The notes under the pieces were generated by a model, which worked only from the letters and a program-made list of their open reading frames with translations, made no database searches and had not been told where the DNA came from. From the NCBI RefSeq assembly GCF_000687475.1, contig NC_057322.1, forward strand, positions 1,426,001 to 1,490,000: a DNA stretch of 64,000 nt, read 5' to 3'. Each line of letters starts with the position of its first letter. Within the stretch, counting starts at the first letter, position 1. The stretch is from Ustilaginoidea virens. Taxonomy: Eukaryota; Ascomycota; Sordariomycetes; Hypocreales; Clavicipitaceae. The position numbers and the translations under genes were made by a program. Positions 20,367-33,300 of the stretch are shown piece by piece.

Positions 20367-21495
20367 ATGGCTTCCAAAACCCCCGTTCCTCAGAATGACA
20401 ACGTCGCCCACGCCCTAGCCGGCGCCGGCGGCGGCATTCTCTCCATGGTCCTGACGTACGAGAAATAAAATTAAAAAAGAAAAAGAGTGCAAATTTGTTT
20501 TGTTCAGTGCGCACGCGCAGAGTCGCTCACAAAGCTGCAGGTACCCTCTGATTACCCTGTCCACCCGCGCCCAGGTCGAGTCCAAAAAGGCCGAGAGCAA
20601 GTTCATCGACGCCGTCCAGCGGATCGTCGCCCGTGAAGGCGTCGCGGGTCTGTACTCCGGCATCAACTCGGCGCTTTTCGGCATCAGCGTCACCAACTTT
20701 GTCTACTACTACTGGTACGAGTGGACCCGCGCTTCGTTCGAAAAGGCCGCTGCCACTGCTGGCCGCGCCGGCAAGAAGCTCACGACTCTGGAATCCATGA
20801 TTGCGGGCGCCATTGCCGGTTCCGCCACCGTCCTCATCACCAACCCCATCTGGGTCGTCAACACCCGCGTCACCACGCGCCAGAAGAACAGCGAGACGGA
20901 CGTCGAGTCCGGCAAGCCTGCCAGGCCAACGTCCACCTTGGGCACGCTCCTGGCCCTGCTGAAGAATGAGGGAGCGCAGGCGCTCTTCTCTGGTGTGCTG
21001 CCGGCCTTGGTCCTGGTCATCAACCCCATCCTGCAGTACACGCTGTTTGAGCAGATGAAGAATGTCGTGGAGAAGCGACGAAGGATTACTCCCACGGTGG
21101 CCTTTTTCCTCGGCGCCCTTGGCAAGCTCTTTGCCACGTCAGTCACCTACCCTTACATCACTGTCAAAAGCCAGATGCACGTTGCTGGCAGCCAGAGCAA
21201 CAAGAAGGAAGGTATGAGCCAGGCATTGAAGAGAGTCGTCCGGGAGGAGGGATATGCCGGCTTATACAAGGGTAAGTAGCTCCATTTTTCGCGAAGAAAG
21301 AAACAAAACAAGACAAGGCAAAACAGATCAAAAGAAAAGAAAAGAGACGTGGGATTTGCGACTAACTCGCGGTGGAATTCAGGCATCGGTCCCAAGGTCA
21401 CTCAGAGCGTCTTGACAGCCGCCTTCCTATTTGCCTTCAAGGATGTTCTATACGAGCAGACTGTCCGCCTCCGCATGGGACGCAAGGCCGCTTGA
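20367..21495 (+). CDS. ant1: Peroxisomal adenine-nucleotide carrier (Ant1/PMP47 type), mitochondrial carrier family
   Basis: Exons 20367-20455, 20541-21271 and 21383-21495 give 310 residues, about 300 being usual for the carrier family. Three carrier repeats are visible. The signature Px(D/E/L)x is degenerate: YPLITLSTRAQV in repeat 1, NPIWVVNTRV in repeat 2 and YPYITVKSQMHV in repeat 3. The NPIWVVNTR and YPYITVKSQM forms are characteristic of the PMP47/Ant1/SLC25A17 branch. Such carriers import ATP into peroxisomes for fatty-acid activation. Each repeat also has the (E)GxxGLYxG-type segment (REGVAGLYSG, EEGYAGLYKG). Intron 2 has a CTAAC branch site. It converges on NAA35 with 405 bp between stops. 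Confidence 0.9.
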
Positions 21496-21900
21496 TTTAA
21501 GCTACTCGGCAGGACTGGGCTGCAGAATCACGGGCACTACGAGACGACGCATGGTGCATCGCCAGCTCATTTCAAGAGTGCCCATTCGGGCTTTTTGGAA
21601 ATTTTGCCCCGTAGATGAGAGGCAGGGAAACAATTTGTCGTGGTCGTCGCAGGCGAATGACGAATGGAAAGAAGAGGTAATGCAGCATGGAAGGGAGAGT
21701 AAATCTGGCTCCTTGGTAGCGCGCGATCGCGGGATGGATTGGTGCCCACCCCAGACCAACGACAATCTTGGTCAACCTTGACGATGGGATGGAGTGGGTG
21801 GAGTTTTTCGGATAAGATACCAGATACCTTGATGGCGGAAAAAATGAGAGGATGCGCATATGTAACACTATTGATAGTCAGATTTGTCAAATTGGTCGGC
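21496..21900. other. Convergent 3' region of the carrier and NAA35 genes
   Basis: I see no gene; the overlapping frames on both strands lack recognisable domains. Confidence 0.6.
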
Positions 21901-24554
21901 TCAACAAGAGCTCGGCACTATCCTGGGAACTATCCACCACTCATGATACGCTTTATCAGGAGTAGGTATCTCGGCCGAAACGCGCGGCGTCTTGGCCTCT
22001 CCCGCGGCCTTGAACGCCTTTTGCAGCGTGGAAATAGCCACGACGGTGGCGATGCACGACTTCAGCGCCGCCTTTGCCGATCCGCTCCACCAAGCGTGCG
22101 ATCCCACCGAAAAGGAATCCTTGGCCGACAACCTGTTCAGAGCTTCGAAACCCCTCTTTGCGTTTGTCGCCGCCCTTTCAGCATACTCGAGCAGTTGGAG
22201 GGTACTCGACTCGACTTGCCTCGTCCCGTCTTGGAACTGCTCAAAAGTAGGCAACGCAGGTAATCCGACCGGTGCAAACGGCCTCATGCGGAGTTCATGG
22301 CGTAGTTGATCGTTGGAATACGGCCTTTGGGGCGAAGTTATCAGCCCGTGCCGGTGAAGAACAGTGTAAACGCAGCATAACGCATCGGACAGTTCCCACG
22401 TGACGGCCGCATCGAGCATGAACAGTCTCGCAAAGGCCAGCGATCGCTGGAGTTGCGCCTCGACATCCAGTTCCGCAGGACCCTGGGAGTGGGCTTGATT
22501 CGCCTGGCGGACGATGAACGTCTTGATCCGCTCGACGTGTTGGAGGCGTGACTTGGACAGGAAAGTGAGGTACCAGTACATGCCTGCCAACTCGTCCACC
22601 TGGTAGACTTCAAGCTCAAACCCCAACTGGACAATGCTTTCCATCAGCCGCAACTTGTACAGGTACGTCCACGATGACAGAGGTAGAGAGTACGTCTCTG
22701 CTGGGCCGAATCCCACGGTCGATCGCTGCATGAGAGGCGGTTCCTTGGTTTTGACTTGAAGGATTTGGTCAATGTCCTCGGCGTCGACTTGCAGATTCTC
22801 CCAATCGCGGAGGAGGTGGCACAGCGTTCTGCGAACACGACACCTGTTTTGGCAGGCTGTTCTGAAAATATCCAGGAAGGGTTGCGCTGCTCTTTGACGG
22901 AAGAGCTCCATTTGCTGAGACATGGCGAAGCGAGGATCCCGAACGGCTTCGATTTCGTCATTGGCGCGATCCAGCAGGGGGCTCGCGGGGAGGGTGACGA
23001 TGGAGAAGTCGTCGTCGAGGAGCTGGCGGATGCTCATGGAACCGAGGATCTCCATGTCGTTGAAAAGGAAGGTTTGGAGCAGCGTCCTCACGTAGATCAT
23101 CGGTTGCGGTTTCTTTGACTGAAACGTATGCACAAACGTCTACATTTCATTCAGCGTTAGACTTTTCTTCCTTTTTCTGCCTCTTTGGGTTGGGAAAGGG
23201 GCGCGCTCGCCTGTAGACACTGCGAGTCTGTGTACTCCAAAACATTCATGACTTCCGATCCATCTTTGAACAGACGAAACAGGTGGCCAAACGCGTCGTC
23301 AAAGCCGAGTTTCACAATCGGTCGTGGAGGCATGGTGCTTGCGAGCTTGCGCTGCAACTTGGGACTGAAAGCGTCGTCGACTGGCCGGCCTAGAGAATGG
23401 GAGCATCGTATGCGCGGCAATATCTGCAGCGCCTTTTCCCAGGCATCCTTTGCTCTGAGGGGCTCTTTCACGTGTTGTGGCGACTCGGTCGCTGCGAGGA
23501 ACACGCTCCGCAGATCTAGACGGCTGATGAGGGCGTCTGCGATATCCGCGGGTACCGTCGATCCTTTGAGGGTGAGGATGAGCTCTGCCGCGTCGGTGAG
23601 AAGGTCCTGGACGACTTTGGAAGGAAAATAAGTCAACAGTGTGCGATTATACGTGGTTGGGACAAAGTCTTCTTCCTGAAGAATCAACGTCAGCGTGCCT
23701 CCCCTACTTGACGATTCGTGAGGACAGCTCACCTCGTAGAAATGCTCCGCCTTGATACGCTCATTCACATGGCCGCATGCCTTGAGCATCCCCAGGCAAT
23801 ACGCACGAAGAACCACAAGCATAGGCTGCTGACTGAGCTCGCTTGCCCGGCCTCGTACAAAACACGCATCTTCAATACTACCAGGTTCCGGCATTAAAAG
23901 AGCTTCAACATAGACACTTGTGAAGAGTGTTTGCGACAAGGGATACCCTAAATGCCACGACATCTGTTCCCGTCCATCAGTTTTTAAGACGATAGCAGCG
24001 AGGTCACACAAACTCTTACCTCGTGACAGATCAGTTGATCCATGATACCAAGCACCTCCTCCGGAAGCAAAGGTCGCAGGACGTCATACAGCACCTCAAA
24101 CTCTTCACCCGGCTGGATACATCCGCTGTCCATTTTCGGATCCATAATCTGGCGGTCAATGAGTAATGCTCCGTTCAAGAGGAGAGTCAAGTGGCTACGA
24201 GCCGCTCACCTCTAGAGCAGCGACCGAGTCAAAGAGGGTGAAGAAGCCATCTTTGACCACTTCTCCGGGCTCCAGCACTACAGAACCGGTTAGTCCCTTG
24301 ATTACTTGACGGTTGCTGCCAACGGCCAAACACGTACTCTGGACGGCATCCGTAAATTTCTTTGTGATGTCACTGGCGACGATACCCGCGCTGTACATTT
24401 TGGGCGGCTGTTGCTCGGGTTCGCTTGGCTGGCATATTGATAGCCTGGATATTTCTGCCAGGAGCAGTCAGAATCGGATGGGGTGCGGTATTTGATGTTT
24501 TGGGGATGCTTGGGAAAACTGACCATCCGCTGCACCGATGCCGTAGTCGGCCAT
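21901..24554 (-). CDS. mak10: NatC N-terminal acetyltransferase auxiliary subunit Mak10/NAA35
   Basis: Seven exons (24554-24524, 24454-24338, 24277-24210, 24148-24020, 23963-23733, 23675-23211, 23139-21901) join in frame to 759 residues. The N-terminal Mak10 core is clear: ITKKFTDAV, LEPGEVVKDGFFTLFDSVAALE, IMDPKMDSGC, then MSWHLGYPLSQTLFTSVYVEALL. The C-terminal half contains KPQPMIYVRTLLQTFLFNDM. Mak10 anchors the Naa30 catalytic subunit and Naa38 on ribosomes, where NatC acetylates Met-Leu/Ile/Phe-type N-termini. Introns 1-5 are short GT-AG introns; the one at 23732-23676 lacks an in-frame stop. The last intron (23210-23140) appears to begin with GC (CTACAG|GCGAGC), because reading through hits a stop and no GT gives the right phase. 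Confidence 0.92.
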
Positions 24555-25146
24555 TGCGAAGGTAGGATGTTATGGTTCACTTGCTGGCATCACACGGATG
24601 TATTGGCTTGCGTTTGGGGCTGCGGCTGGACTTTTCCCCTTGCTTCCTTTGCATGGCATGGCAAGGCGTGGGCAAGGCGTTGTGCGCAAGTTGCGACGTG
24701 GATGGGGCCTCGAGGGGCAGCTGGTGCATATATCATGGCCGAGGTTTACGGAGTACCGTTTGGGCGGCACAACTGGCCCAGCAAACCTACGTGTATAGAG
24801 TATCGTAGCAAAAAAAAAAAAACCGGGCTATACACGCGGGATTAGGATATATTACAAGATGATGCACACGGACTTGGGAAAAGGACTTTGTAGCTTTTGC
24901 CAGCATGATGCGACGGCGTACGACCAAGCTTCGCTAGGTGGGATTGGCACGGTCTAGCAATGTCTAGCAATCCAATTTATGATACAGCAGCACCTCTGAT
25001 CCTCTTCATGTGAGCTTCACACACACCCTGGGTTTCTGACCTTGATCCAGCCAGGCCCTCTGCTCTTCCCTCCCTCATGCGCCCCTTCCACGCTCCCTCT
25101 CGTGCCTCCCTCACTCAGAACAAAAGCCCCTTGTCGAGTTTCGGTT
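24555..25146. other. Intergenic region upstream of NAA35
   Basis: This is the NAA35 promoter side and the 3' region of the ATP synthase gene. It contains a TTTACGGAGTACCGTTT motif near 24745-24760 and an A run at 24811-24822. No gene is seen. Confidence 0.5.
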
Positions 25147-25571
25147 TTACGAGGAAGCGCTCTCGGCCATGGAGGCGGCGTTGGCGGCGCCGAGGTCCTT
25201 GACCTCACCCTGCTTGCCGTTCTATCCCGGTTCTCCGTCAGCTAGCCTCCCTACCCGCTGGCCAGAGTCACGTCTCGCACGACAACAACATACCGACCAC
25301 TTGGCAAAACGCAGGTCCATTTCGCCGCGGCGCTCGGCAACGATTCTCTTGTCCTCCTTCAGGCTGCGGCGGACAGCGCGGGCCGCGACGGCCAGGTATC
25401 GGTTGTAGCTGGCATGGTTCCAACATTAGCTTTCTCGACGTTCGGAAGAGGTCGCGGGTAATCGAGAGCGTCGCAGGGCCTGAGCTTGGCGCGCGATGAC
25501 GAAAAAAATCCAGCGAGGGCTCATTTCATTCTGACGTACGTTAAACCAGCGGCTTTCCAGGCGGCAGTCAT
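25147..25571 (-). CDS. atp15: Mitochondrial F1 ATP synthase epsilon subunit
   Basis: Three exons, 25571-25540, 25408-25294 and 25221-25147, join in frame to a 73-residue protein, the usual size of fungal epsilon (about 60-75). It starts MTAAWKAAGLTYNRYLAVAA, continues with RRSLKEDKR and GEMDLRFAKW, and ends with an Ala-rich tail. The WKxAGxxYxxY start and the RxxLKE segment are the family signature. The subunit sits in the central stalk of F1 with gamma and delta. Introns use GTACGT and GTATGT donors; the first exon is only 32 nt. Like many mitochondrial epsilon subunits it has no long cleavable presequence. Confidence 0.9.
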
Positions 25572-26426
25572 ATTGACGGTATTTGGGAGGTTGCTGTTGA
25601 TCGGGGAAACGGATCAGTTTTGATGCTGGCTGGCCAGCCAATTCTTTGATCATGGGCTTTCCTGGAGATCTCGGCTGCCTCAGGCAGAAGCGGCCCGGCG
25701 CTCTCACGTGACTGCTCCGCTTCGTCCATCAGCTCCGTACGGCCATGGCGCCATTGCGGTGTCGCCAAAGTTGCCCTTGTCCGACTGAACGTCCGGCAAA
25801 AAGTCCCTTTCACTCCAACATGTCGCCAACGCATGAATGATGACGCTCGATTGCGAAACAGACGTTGCCGCAGTCTGTGCAGCCATCTTCAGAGGTGATT
25901 CCATATTTGCGCAAGCAATGCTAAACCGACTCCACCCTGGAGTTGGGGTCCACGGTTTCTCCAAGCACAACCATCTCACATCATGCGAACAAATAAGAGT
26001 TGAAGAGCATCATGGTGCACAATGCAAGTTTTGACGAGTCCCCAGGGGAGACGGTCTGCTTAGCTTGAGCGAGGCATCCACCCATGACCACTTTTCCCAA
26101 GCAAACAAACTCTTTGCTCTCCATCACCTACCTCCCTGACGGCAACACTGAGACAACACTGAGACATGGATGAATACCGTCGATGCATCATGCTTGTGCC
26201 TGAATTCGTCCAAGCACAAGTTACTACCAGTTGCGTAGGTAGTGGTTCTGTTCCAGCCGGCCTTCGAATTTGTCGAGCGTATTTTCATCCTGTCTAGCTG
26301 AAGCAGAGTACTGCATTGCAAAGGCCGCGCGGTATTAAGCAGCGCATCGTTTGTTGATGATTTAGCATAACAAAAGGTACTGCATAGCGCATGTGTTTAT
26401 ATAGCTCGTTACTCTGCCTGTCCTGC
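25572..26426. other. Intergenic region between ATP synthase epsilon and 5S rRNA
   Basis: It holds the epsilon promoter. I see no gene; short frames on both strands overlap. Confidence 0.5.
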
Positions 26427-26546
26427 ACATACGGCCATACCTACTGGAAAATACACCGTCCCGTTCGCTCCGGATTCGTCAAGCCAGTAAGGGGCAGATT
26501 AGTAGTTGGATCGGTGACGGCCAGCGAACACCGGCTGCTGTATGTA
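26427..26546 (+). rRNA. 5S ribosomal RNA (dispersed copy)
   Basis: About 120 nt match fungal 5S rRNA end to end. It starts ACATACGGCCATACC, has the internal control region AAGCCAGTAAGGGGC then AGTAGTTGGATCGGTGACGG, and a 3' end GTATGT that pairs with the 5' ACATAC (helix I). A T6 terminator follows at 26549-26554. Compared with the Neurospora-type sequence as I remember it, the helix bases CCACTGG/CCAGTG are changed to CTACTGG/CCAGTA, a C-G to U-A compensatory pair. This supports a functional rather than decayed copy. Single dispersed 5S genes are normal in Sordariomycetes. Confidence 0.88.
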
Positions 26547-27822
26547 TCTTTTTTCGAGAATACGTCTTTTTAGTTCCTACCTTTTCTGTTGTGTTTCTGC
26601 ACACTTGTTGGCGGATCCCACGTCTTTATCGCTGGCAGAACCGGAGATGGTTGACAAGCAACTCTGCGGCATCGCATCTCTCGGTTTGACATGACCTGTT
26701 AGCACATGTCCCGACTCCCAAGCCATCAATTTCCTGCTTGCGTTCGCTGCAACCTTGAATGACTCTTTGCAGCTTCATCACCAGAGTGAACAACCACATC
26801 GCGCAAAATCAGCCGCATTCACGCCCAGCCCGTAAGTATCCTTTGCGCCAAATACTACGCCGGCGTGGCGTACCAGTCGCCTGTGGCCCGCAGCGCCTTG
26901 TTGACGTCGTTGAAACAGCCATGACATTTGTTTCTCCCTGTGAGCGCCGTTGTGATGTGATGATAACAGTACCTGACAAATCTCTTATGCGGACTGGTAC
27001 GTCGAATCGGACATGGGATATGGAGGATCAATGGATACAGATCCTGAGACTCCTCATCATCTTTCAAGCCCTCCCCGACAATGAACCAAGCCTAAAATCA
27101 GGGGAGCGATCTGACACTAGTGCTGTCACATCCAAGGGATACGAAAAATGTCGGCAACAACATCGGCCCTTTCGGTACGCCAGGATTATTGGTGCAGGCC
27201 TCGGCCAAAGTGGCCACGATTATGCCAGCCATCAACAATGAAGGTTCTGTTGGGCGGGTGGAAGACTTTACCATGCACGTCACTTGGGCTGGAATACCTG
27301 CCGCAGGTATTGGATTCAAGCAAGTGCGGAAATGACGTGAATATCTTGTCGGACGAAGCTGTCTTGGTTATACGGCGCCTCTGTACCAACAGGTATCCAT
27401 CGATCCACTGAACTTGTAGCCACCTGGTTTGCTGGTTGCTGGCCGTGATGAGGCAAGCCGGAGTCTAACACACGCCTCGGCTCTCCTGAAACTGAGGAAG
27501 GGGAAGGGGAATGGGACTTTATTTGTCGTGCCTCAATCTCTATTGCCTCTCATCCGAGCAAATGCTTTCCCCCACACAGTGAACATGTCAAGCTTGGAGA
27601 CTTATCGGCGGCCTGCCGGCATTTTTCAGGTGAATTCGTTGACGAGTGAAATGACGTCTTTACGCAAGACGCATATGATGCTTGTTCAACTACCGATCAA
27701 ATGCAACAAAATGCAGAATGAGTTCAGCAGCATATCCTTGGGCATGTAACCTCTTGCTCTACGTTGGATCCGGACGTCTCAGCATATTAAATGCCTAAAT
27801 TTGCAGAGAAGCAGCTAGTGAG

Positions 27823-28569
27823 TTGCTACAAGAGATCAGTCGGCTATATTATTCCCAGGCGCGCGGTAATATCGTCCGAGTAATGAAACTGTGCGCGCGG
27901 AAGAACGAGCTGGGTAGACTGTGCAGGACTCCTTGCGCATATCGGAATATAATGGCCGTGAAGGTTTTGAGTCCGATTGTAAAGGTTGAAGTCAGGTTTG
28001 ATGAAGGAGAGGCGCACTCGCTCGCATGCAAGTCGCTCATAAGGAGACGTTTGGCAGTATTCGAATTATTTGAGCATAAAGAAGGCTTGGACCTTCCACA
28101 GCCAGCTTCACCTGCAGAAGAAAGCTGGAGACTACTCTTTGACTGGCTAGGATCCGAAAGGCGGGTTTTTGAGCCGACGGCCAAACTTTTGAAACGGCAG
28201 AGATTATTCTCCGCAGTGTGGGTTATGATGGCGCAGACTCTGCGTACTTTCGACATGACCATGCCATCCAGGATGAGTCTCCAGAACGCTCGATGCGTTT
28301 CTGTCGTGGCGCGCAATAAAGTCTGCGTACATATCGAGCATACGAGCCTGTGCAGAGGCGCGTTTATCAAAACGCGAACCCCTGTTCATGCTGCAACACG
28401 GCGGGATACGGCACTTTCTGCCGGTTCTGGGAACGCTTCTGAAGCGCTCGCCCGACTCGACTGGAGCTCTTTGACCTTGCCCTTGCAGTACAGGTGCCCC
28501 GATGGCCAACTGAGAAGTTGCGCGCAAAGCGTGCGAGACAACATATTGTCCCAGTATTGCCAACCTTGA
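27823..28569 (+). other. Unassigned 248-codon open frame
   Basis: The longest frame of the desert. Its translation shows no motif I recognise, and a 173-codon frame runs antisense to it (27849-28370). GC content is lower than in the neighbouring real genes. It may be chance, or remains of a decayed gene. Confidence 0.15.
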
Positions 28570-30271
28570 AAGCAGTTCCACGGCGAAATCGACGGCGTGC
28601 CTATGCTCGGGGAAAACGACCCGTTACGCATCGGCGCGCTGTCGTGACGGAAGCTAAATCTCTCGTTCCTGCTCGACGATCTTTCTCGAGCGTTTTCGGT
28701 CCCGCCGCAGGGACGTGATGGGACTTGGATAAACCAAGCTCGACAACGCTAGGTGCTTGGGTCGCTTGGGGACAATCCCTTGTTTGCGAGCCGTTCCCCT
28801 GAACATGTTGGCGAGGGAGAGTGCGGAACTCTGGGGATAACGAGACAACATTGCCCTGGAGGTAATGAGCGCTGGCAAGCGTGTTCCTTTCTCTGGGCTG
28901 ACTGACTGCTTTCGCGGATGAGAAAGTTGGGGAGTATGCCGGCTTGGGAGTCGACAGTTTGAGGGCACTCCCTGCATGTACGCTCCAGTGTTGCGGCAAG
29001 CAAAGCTAGCAAAAATGTTCCTTGCCATGGCATCTTCTCCTGGCTTTACCTTTGCACAGCGTTCCAAGATTGCAATAACAGCAACCCCAAGTCACAGGCA
29101 GTCCGCAGGCAGTAGCTAGAGGCGACTTGTCCGTACTGGAGAGTCGTTTCACTAAGCCAACCCAGGGCAACGAACACCTCGCTCATCAACTCTGGTAAGA
29201 TGCGATGGTCACGAGCCTGCCGCACTTGGGGCCAAGTTCCGTCAGACCCTGCATCTTTTTCTTGTCCTTTGCGCCCCGGTACTTGATGGGAAAATGAAGC
29301 GAGCAATGGAGATTGGATCAAGGGGCTTCACCAACGCGGTAGTCCCACTGCTGTTCGCGGGATCGAGTCGTCTCGAGCCGCTTGCCCGCCCAGATCCTAT
29401 CGCACCACACGGCTTGCACGGCGGAGAGCAGAGTGATTGCCGAGCCAAACCGCCAGGCTGCGCCGGGCACAAGACGTCGCCGGCCGGCTCAGGAGCCCGC
29501 CCCATCGCTCCCCAAGCACCGCAAGGAACCTTTGAGCATCACGACGAAAAGCAAGGAGGTAGGGCGCCACATCTACCAAGGCTACGCTGGGCGAAGGGCA
29601 TCGGTCTTGCCATCATCGCTACCGCGACCAATCACGGCCAGCCCTCTCTCGAGACTGGACCTGACGAGCGGGCGCGCTGACAGCGAATGTCTCAGCAGCA
29701 CGGGCAGTAGGAGCCGACGGGGTGCGTCCGACGTACTGTAGTGAGTCGAATGCGCAGGCGTGGTCTTGGCCATGGCCGACCTGCAGCACGGCTTTACATG
29801 CCCAGCTGCCGTGAGGAAAAAGCCGGGTTCGAGGCCCCCCCCCCTTACCCCTACCCCGGGCGCCTGCGCGGCTCTCGCACGCCAGCGTACATGCAGACCC
29901 AGGGTGTGGTTGCCTTTTCGCTGCCGGCAGAAAAGTAGAGACGGCTGCCGCGACGCGGAGTAGCTTGGACGGGCACCCATGTCTGGTTTCGCGGCGGGAA
30001 GCTTGCCGTGTCACGATGCAATCGAAACAGTTCAAGGGGGGTTAGGGATTGCATGCGATTCGGCAGCAGAGACTTGGACCTGAAGCACGTGAAGAAGTCG
30101 ATGTAATGCTTGCGTGAACGAAGCGAGGAGGGAGGCCAGCGACGAGTCCGTTCATCTACTCCGGGAAACCTGCAGACATGGCGGAAGCCGGCGTGTCACA
30201 ACCGCAGCTGTCGTGGTCACAGAATTCCCAGGGCATACATCTGTACCTCAAGTCTTTCCTTCTTCCTTTCT

Positions 30272-30281
<10 letters not shown>

Positions 30282-30323
<42 letters not shown>
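30282..30323 (+). repeat. T42 homopolymer
   Basis: An uninterrupted T run of about 42 bases, preceded by TTCC/TTTC repeats, in non-coding DNA. Confidence 0.9.
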
Positions 30324-30324
<1 letters not shown>

Positions 30325-33300
30325 GCAAAGGTGTACCGAAAACTCGAGGCGTTGACAACATGTGGTGCGAATTGGAAGCCATAAAATATAAAGACGAGCT
30401 CGACCGTCCAGGATGGTTGAATGGGCGAGACTAGGCTTTCCCACGCAAACTCCCCGTTGGCATGCTCTCAAGAATCCGTACCAAGAAGCGACTTTGTCGC
30501 ATTTGCGTCCAACTTGCCATGCGGACCTGTCGGCGCGGTTGGTTCTTATGAACAGGGCAAAGTATACGGCTCCATTCCGTCTAGTTTCAATAGCCGTGTT
30601 TCGAAAGAGCTGGGAATGCCGGCAGCGCTGATACGAGCCTGCCGACCCCTGTTTCGTCCCAACTTGGGCTCGATAGATCGACGTCGAGTAGCTGCCGGAA
30701 TTCCGATCACACCTCGCTAGCAGACAGGGGGCAATTCCTCAAGAACCTGGAGCTCATCGTATTGGAAGCGAAGCTACTGCCGCGCATCGGTGCGGCAATG
30801 GCAATATATCGGGGCACGGCACGGGTAGCTCGGGCACCAGGCAATGACCAGCTGAGACAATGCAGGGGCCACGGCTTTTGGACGTTTTTTTTTCCTCTCT
30901 CTTTCTTTCTTTCTTTCTTTCTCCTTTGTAACGTCATCTTTTTGCTGCGACGGAAAAAAGCTAGCCGGGCAAGAACCGCGCTCACAACCGTCGGGGGGGG
31001 GGGGCCTCGTTGCTACACACGCTTCATTCGTGACATGCTTGACAAGGGCGGGCGGGCGTGCCGCGCTGCGCGTCAAAACGTCAAAATGCCCGCTTGCACA
31101 AATTCCATCCTCTTGGACGCTCATGTGCCGGGGGGGGGGAGGCCTTGGCATGCAATTGTTTCAAAGCCCCCGTGCTGGGAGTGAGTCGACCCAGCCACCC
31201 CTACGAATTTGGCGCCAACTGGGCCGGGGGGTTGGCAAGATGCCAAGTGCTGGCGTCCCATGGCGCTGGGTCGTTCCCCCCGAGCGGACGCGTAAATGAC
31301 AGCCCGGATGAAGCGACGAAATGGTCGGAAAGGTCAACTGGAATGACGAACTAGCCCCCGGGGCGGTGTCGGCAACTGGACACCTGTGGCCAGCGTGGCC
31401 GACTCATCACTCATCATTTGTCAAGCCGCAAGCCGCAAGCCGCAAGCGAATGCGGTCAAAGTTTGTCGTCGCGGAACGTGGAGTCTGGAGTCGGCACCGG
31501 CGACCCGCCCAGGCCCAGCAGCCAAGCACTCGGTACCGGGCCAAGATCTCGACCGCCCGTTCTCGAACCAAATGGGATATAAAAAGAAACGGAGCGAGCG
31601 AGCGAGCGAACGGAGCGCGGTCCCTCGGTCGGCCACGTTGCGTTTTTAGCCGGATGGAGGACGGATGGAGGACGGATGGAGGACGGAAAGGAACAAGGTG
31701 CTTGGCGCCTTACTGTTCGGGCGCGCCACACATGACGCGGCGCGGGGCTGTGGCGCGGGGGTTTACCATTTGGTCAAAATAGGTATGGTGCGTCCCGCGC
31801 TAAAACGGGCCCCGCGAAAGCTTCACGCCTCCGCGGCCGCCGTTAGGGCACTAGTCCCGTTTTCTTCGCACGCGATTTGATTGTCCCGGTTCCAGGACGA
31901 GGCATGGAGGCATGGAGGCATGAATGCCGACGCCGGACCGAAACCGCCATTCCTGCCCAGGGATCCAGGAATCCAGGAATCACGATTGTGGCCTGGAGGG
32001 CTCCCGAGGACTGACCCCTGACCCACATAGGGCTGTGCACCTACCCAGGCCCGAGTACCCCAGGCCCCGTCACACAGCGCCAGGCATTTGGCGTCTCTGG
32101 CCACAGAGGCAACGGGCACGAGTTTTCGAGTTTTCAGGGCTTGCCTGGCCTCTGCAAAGGGCTGCATGTACCTTTACTCATCTGCAGTCGACTTAGCAAC
32201 CGGGAAACCCGAAAGGCGTTGCACCTCTTCACATATTGCAAAAAAAAAATAAAAAAATCCCTGCGATTCTCTTGCATGCACTCTCTGCTCCCGGCCAGAG
32301 GCCAACGTGCCAACGTGTTGTTTAGGAACCCGTCTGCCAACGAACAGTTCCGAAGCCCTTTGGCTTGCCGCTGGTCAGACTTGGCATTGGGATGCATGGC
32401 GCTCGCCGCTACTGTAGGTACCAGGTCCAGTGGGCTTTACGCCTGCAAGGGGCAGGGGTGACACGAGGCACACATAGTACGAGAGGGGGCCATGGCTCGG
32501 AGGGGTACTCCGTGAATGGAGGGGTAGAGGAGGAAAATGAGATGAATTTTTTTATTTCCCCCCCCCCCCCCCCAAAATTCACGACTGCTCAAGCAATGCG
32601 GCTTGGAGGTTTTGCATTCGAGTTTCAACTCGGCGGTGGCTGGTCCAAGGACAACTCTGTGATTGGACCGCTCCAAATCTGACGGAGCCAACCAGTTCCT
32701 GAATACTGTCTGGCCAATAGGAGCGAGACCCCAACTGTCCGCTTTCAACAAAGCTTGCTCTTCGGGACACGTCGGGGCCAGGGCAGCCTGCCGCCGTTTT
32801 GGCGCGGTTGTGGAAATTTGCCAAGGACCAGACCAGCCAGACCATTTAACCCGTCGACCATTCTGCTATTGCGACTGCCATTGCTTGACGCCAAGGCCTG
32901 ACGCCAAAGCCTGACGCCAAAGCCTACGCATCCTCGAGAGAGGAGGTTGGTAGGGACTCGGGAGGAGGCAGATTTCCAGCCCCCTTGGACGAAGCGAGAA
33001 CCACGGCCCTGCTGACCCAGCCGGATCATCGTCTCGACCCTCCTTCCTGTCGCGTCGTCCGTTCTCGAGCCCTGATGCACGGCTGATGGTGGGGGCGGTG
33101 CATAGTTACCGTCGACCTTCCTTGCGGAGGGTTCGTCGCCGATTTGGCTGGGGCTGTTGGGTTGGTCGACTCCGCACCGGGTCCGCGTTGCATTTGATGC
33201 TTCCAGCCCGCGGCAGCGGAGTGGAGAGAGCCCCGTCTGTCAAAACCGAGGACACCCTCTCGACGAGGACACGAATTAAGCTGGGGGAGGAAGTGGACGG

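Noticed and set aside
3161..25571. Secondary-metabolite cluster around the LaeA-like methyltransferase
   Set aside because: Neighbours are housekeeping genes; there is no polyketide synthase, peptide synthetase, terpene cyclase or P450.
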